A stretch of DNA of 64,000 nt, from contig CM076948.1 of NCBI GenBank assembly GCA_039566865.1, forward strand, positions 10,427,001 through 10,491,000, written 5' to 3'. Positions within the stretch are counted from its first letter, which is position 1. Every line of letters begins with the position of its first letter. The position numbers and the translations under genes were made by a program. This stretch comes from Aurelia coerulea. Taxonomy: Eukaryota; Cnidaria; Scyphozoa; Semaeostomeae; Ulmaridae. Shown in pieces: positions 60,490 to 64,000 of this stretch. Under the pieces are notes generated by a model, which saw only the letters and a program-made list of their open reading frames with translations, was not told the DNA's origin and searched no databases.

Positions 60490-61610
60490 TAATCTCTTAT
60501 GTCCAGTACTTTTCTAACAATCCTGGCCGTACCTAGGAGGCATGCTTTCTGTAATGGCTGTATTCCCGGTTCAAAGTCAAGTGCTGCAATGTATTTTCTT
60601 GAAATTTTTTGAAACTACTCGAAACGCCCCAATGACCACTGGTATTATTGCAACTTTCTTTACTTCATCCTTCCACATTTTCAAAATTTGGTATTTCAGA
60701 TCGTTATAGTGTTCCAGCTTCTCCTCCTCTTTCTGCTTCACTCGAGTGTCGAATGGCCATGCTACATCGATTATCTGGCAACTCTTTTCTTTCTTATTCT
60801 TCAGCATGCTATTTGGTTTGTTATGATCTATGCGAGTTTCAGTTTCGATAAAAAAGTCCCACAATAATAGTACTTGGTCGTTTTCAAGTACCTTATTGTC
60901 TTATGTCACCACATGGTGGTTGTAATATTTATCGTCGCATTCGAATCCGAATTTCTTGCATAGATACCAGTGAAGGACGGCTGCCACTTTGTCATGTCTC
61001 ATATTCTCTCTGTGCTAGTTTTTGGCATTCAGATACCATATGATTAATTGCCTCGTCCCTTTCCCCGGACATTCTGCATTTTGATGATACATCTTCCCTA
61101 TCAATATTGCTTTTTACCCAGTTCGTTCTCAAGGCTTGGTCTTGTGCCGCTCCCGGGGGGTGTACTTGACTTTCAATTGTACGGGGGTGTGCACTCCAAG
61201 AAAAAATTTTTTCACCTGGCTTTAGAAATTTTCCCTCGAAATTATAGCCGGCTTTAGAAAAAATCGGCGAAATGCATACCCTTCAAACGTAAAAATTAGT
61301 TAAAAATAATAAAATAACACGTTTGACAACCGGCTTTAGAAAATTTGCCCTCTTTTGATACCCGGCGTTAGAAAAAAGAGGCGAAAACGATACCCGGAAA
61401 GGAGTGCACATCCCGTCAGTAAAATATGCTAAGTAGCCCCCCCGGGGTGCCGCTAAAATCATCCCCTCCGTTTCTTTCTTTAGATACCGTCTCTTAAGCC
61501 AACTCCATGAATTCTCTTCATCTCTTATGTCCATTGTCTCCTTGTGGAATACCGGATGAAGTTTCTTTTGGAGATATCTCTTCTTCCTTTCCTTAGTTAG
61601 CTCTTTTTTT
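60490..61610 (-). mobile_element. LINE remnant, C-terminal region, minus strand
   Basis: The minus strand reads WSWLKRRYLKKETEGMILA, then (past a MITE) NWVKSNIDREDVSSKCRMSG with the Cys...His motif CRMSGERDEAINHMVSEC, then CQIIDVAWPFDTRVKQKEEE and VVIGAFRVVSK. These are the terminal blocks of a non-LTR retrotransposon polyprotein of a different type from the plus-strand LINE. Stops and frameshifts are present. Confidence 0.85.
61152..61446. mobile_element. hAT-type MITE with 8-bp target duplication
   Basis: Ends CCCGGGGGGTGTACTT and the near-complement, and inner GTGTGCACTCC / GGAGTGCACA inverted. GTGCCGCT occurs at 61144-61151 and 61447-61454. It interrupts the minus-strand LINE frame, which reads through when it is ignored. 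Confidence 0.87.
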
Positions 61611-61611
61611 T

Positions 61612-61650
61612 CGGGTTATTATTATTATCATTATTATTATTATCATTGTT
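61612..61650. repeat. (TTA)n microsatellite
   Basis: A run of TTATTA/TCATTA triplets, possibly a LINE tail. Confidence 0.8.
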
Positions 61651-62090
61651 ACTTTTAGTTTTGAAAGTTTTCTTTCGAACCCTGTTGCATTCGAATACAT
61701 TTGCACCTTTGAGCCAGATATTAAAAGTACCACTAAAGGGTAAACAGTTTGGATCAATGATACGACAATGATATAAAATCTATTCTATATATTCATCATT
61801 TCTGCCGTCAATGCAGTTTTACTGAAGGCACATAAATCAAATTTTCCCGTCGTTCTCACATCACATTTTCATCTGTAAAACATTTAACTATGATCTAATA
61901 GATCAAACAATGTGGATTTAGGTCGGAATCAAACTGCTACAGACCAGTAGGCCTATACTATATTAACAGCGTTGTTTTTAGTTTTCTAGCATTGCGGTAT
62001 TTTGCTATTTTTTGGTGCTGTATTGCGGTATTTGGTGTCTTTTTCGTGCGGTATTGCGCTATTGGGACCCCCCTAAGTACCCCTCAACTG

Positions 62091-62460
62091 CGATGTTGTG
62101 ATTAGGGTGTATGATTCGAGGATAGTTTTATAAAGACAAATTTACCTATATTTGCAGTCCTAACGAGAACGTGAGATAAATTACAAAAATAACGTTGGTC
62201 TTTCTACTATCAACAAAAGTTCCAATCATTCAAAAATCCATCATGCTGAGTACTATCTAAAACACTTAAACTTTTTAGCGCATCAGGTAGGAAGTATAGA
62301 AACAAATCTAACACTTTCAATGACGTTTCGAAACTTAGATGCTGACAAGCTGCCATGGGCTGGTGTTGTCTTTCAAGTAGCGTAACAAATCTAACACTTT
62401 CAATGACGTTTCGAAACTTAGATGCTGACAAGCCGCCATGGGCTGGTGTTGTCTTTCAAG
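62091..62460. repeat. Dispersed/tandem repeat copy 1 with internal 77-bp duplication
   Basis: 62091-62377 matches 63688-64000. The segment 62301-62377 is repeated at 62384-62460 with an offset of 83 bp, sharing ATGACGTTTCGAAAC and CATGGGCTGGTGTTG. Confidence 0.88.
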
Positions 62461-62590
62461 GGCGTAGCCAAAGGGGGTTGCAGGGGGTGCCGCACCCCCA
62501 CCCCAACATTCAGTTTGTCAGCAAATTGATAATATCTGTCGGCAAGTCGAAACATTTTTCTTGGTACTGGTACTACTGAGTGTCTGTCGG
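62461..62590. repeat. GGGGTTGCAGGGGGTGCCGC repeat
   Basis: Guanine/cytosine runs followed by TTTGTCAGCAAATTG and GTCGGCAAGTCG. A related block is at about 17810-17850, and a shorter one near 63590. Probably a dispersed element end. Confidence 0.45.
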
Positions 62591-62857
62591 CGAATATAGT
62601 TTCCAAATCTTTAAAACGGTTGGTGTAAATTTCAGTGACCGATTTTTCTTTGAATTTAATGGCTGAACGGTGTTGGGAGAGGCATTCTAAGTCAAAGTAG
62701 AATGGATGTTCTCAAATTTTCCTTGTAGCTTTGCCCCCAGACCCACTTATTTCAAGATCCCATTTGTCTTAACCTGTACCACTGTATGTGCAATTGCCTA
62801 TAGGGATCCCTAAGGAGTCTGTCTTCAAAAATTTGCCAAGGTTTCCTTGTCGCTAAA

Positions 62858-63046
62858 GGCAAGCATGATATTGGGAGATGCATTCTAACCCAAAGTAAAG
62901 GGTCTGTCTTCAAAAATTTTCCTCGTTCGCTGATTTATAGCAAAATGAGGTCTCCTTTGAATGGCAAGCATGATATTGGAAGATGCATTCTAAGCCAAAG
63001 TAAGGGATCTTTCTTCAAAAATTTCCTCGTGCGCTGATTTTGCAAA
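62858..63046. repeat. Tandem repeat, about 105-bp unit
   Basis: GGCAAGCATGATATTGG, GATGCATTCTAA and TCTTCAAAAATT recur at 62858 and 62963. A weaker third copy lies near 62668. Confidence 0.85.
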
Positions 63047-63687
63047 ACTGTCACAAACGATAAACACAACAATTTATTTTGCAAAAGCTTCATGCAAAAG
63101 ATGCCAGAGACTGACTAGACAATAATGAAATGGCGAAAAGAGGCATTTCCTTGAATGCGAGCAACCAGCGCCAAATCATTTTGCAGTAAAGCTAAGAAAA
63201 GCAATGTTATAATTCGTACTTGACATGCTGGACTGTTTATTCCGAATAGAAATTCTTAGTTTACTTTCCTAGATTAACTTGCTATTGTGGGTACAAATTC
63301 TCAATGCAGATTCAACAAACATCCTGCCTATTTTGTGTTCATTGCAGCCATGTTACGATGCAAAATATAACTAAAAAGGACGTTTCCATCATTTTCCGAG
63401 CGTCTGAAGGGCGTGGTAACAAAAAATTCTGGGCCACGCCCCCAGAAGGCCCCCCACTCCTCAAGTGCTGCGTATGATGCTTATGCCCCCGAAATACATG
63501 CATACCATGTCTGTAGATTTTCAGTTTAATTATCTATTGCTCATACTATTTCAAACTTTTATGATAGATAATGCTATTTTCTTTTTTTGTCGGCAAATTG
63601 GGGATCTGCCCCCCCCCCCCTCAACAATCTTCTTTAGCTTCGCCCCTGTTGCCTTTGTTCGGGTGCACCCCATTATCATTCATACAG

Positions 63688-64000
63688 CGATGTTGTGATC
63701 AGGGTGTATAATTCGAGGATAGTTTTATAAAGGCGAATGTACCTATATTTGCAGTCCTAACGAAAACGTGACATAAATTACAAAAAAATCTTGGTCTTTC
63801 TACTATCAACAAAAGTTCCATTCATTCAAAAATCCAGCCTGCTGAGTACTATCTAAAACGATCGAACTTTTTTTGACGCACCAAGTAGGAATACAGAAAC
63901 AAATACAACACTTTGAATGACGTTTCGAAACTTTGATGCTGACAAGCCACCATGGGCTGGTGTTGCCTTTGTTCCGGTGCACCCCATTATTACTCATACA
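63688..64000. repeat. Dispersed/tandem repeat copy 2, runs off the window
   Basis: Matches 62091-62377 with small differences. Its 3' part, TGTTGCCTTTGTTCCGGTGC onward, also precedes this copy at 63649-63687. That suggests at least part of a tandem array with a unit of about 310 bp. Confidence 0.8.

Larger units (their letters stand above)
59211..62088. mobile_element. Composite region bounded by inverted GAGGGGTACTT ends
   Basis: The left edge GAGGGGTACTTCAGGG is inverted at the right edge (CCCCCCTAAGTACCCCTC). Just inside both edges is a cluster of TGCGGTATTGCGGTA motifs, in the same direct orientation at both ends. Inside lie two LINE remnants in opposite directions and a hAT-type MITE. 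No target duplication was identified, so it may be one transposon with later insertions or two separate copies of the same end. Confidence 0.5.

Overview
The window is nuclear DNA from an invertebrate animal. It is AT-rich, dense in transposable elements (TEs), and carries small coding exons bounded by GT-AG introns, a nuclear-type tRNA gene and many decayed non-LTR retrotransposons and short inverted-repeat elements. The gene content and TE mix would suit a cnidarian such as an anthozoan, but that is a guess; nothing here fixes the taxon.

The main feature is one large plus-strand gene, 3628-52836. It encodes an orthologue of NSMAF/FAN (factor associated with neutral sphingomyelinase activation), a BEACH-WD40 protein. 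I could follow 32 exons whose reading phases agree at every junction. They give about 798 residues ending at a TGA at 52834-52836. The order is the C-terminal part of the N-terminal GRAM/PH-like region, a complete BEACH domain, then a C-terminal WD40 propeller. The first roughly 130-145 residues expected from the family are not found and probably lie left of the window. The exons total about 2.4 kb of a 49 kb span; the rest is intron.

Left edge (1-3200): a short inverted-repeat element, a broken intronless copy of the 5' half of THUMPD3, and a decayed LINE that is itself split by a 625-bp insertion with a 12-bp target duplication. These probably lie in an upstream NSMAF intron.

Introns (3.7-52.7 kb): these hold at least a dozen TA-flanked inverted-repeat elements. 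They share terminal sequence of the CCGGGTG / CAGGGTGTCCC type followed by an A-run, but their interiors differ. Other elements are foldback or TTAA-flanked types, two long palindromes, LINE fragments, microsatellites and a minus-strand tRNA-Phe(GAA) gene at 34884-34956. Several elements are nested, and one cluster ends only 26 bp before an NSMAF exon.

Right flank (52.8-64.0 kb): no host gene is recognised. There are further TA-flanked, TTAA-flanked and long-TIR elements, a possible Penelope-like endonuclease fragment, two opposed LINE remnants inside a region bounded by inverted GAGGGGTACTT ends, and a region of locally repeated sequence running off the end.

No coherent undescribed multi-gene system was seen. 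The most notable signal is the group of elements that share ends but not interiors, and their effect on the architecture of one gene.
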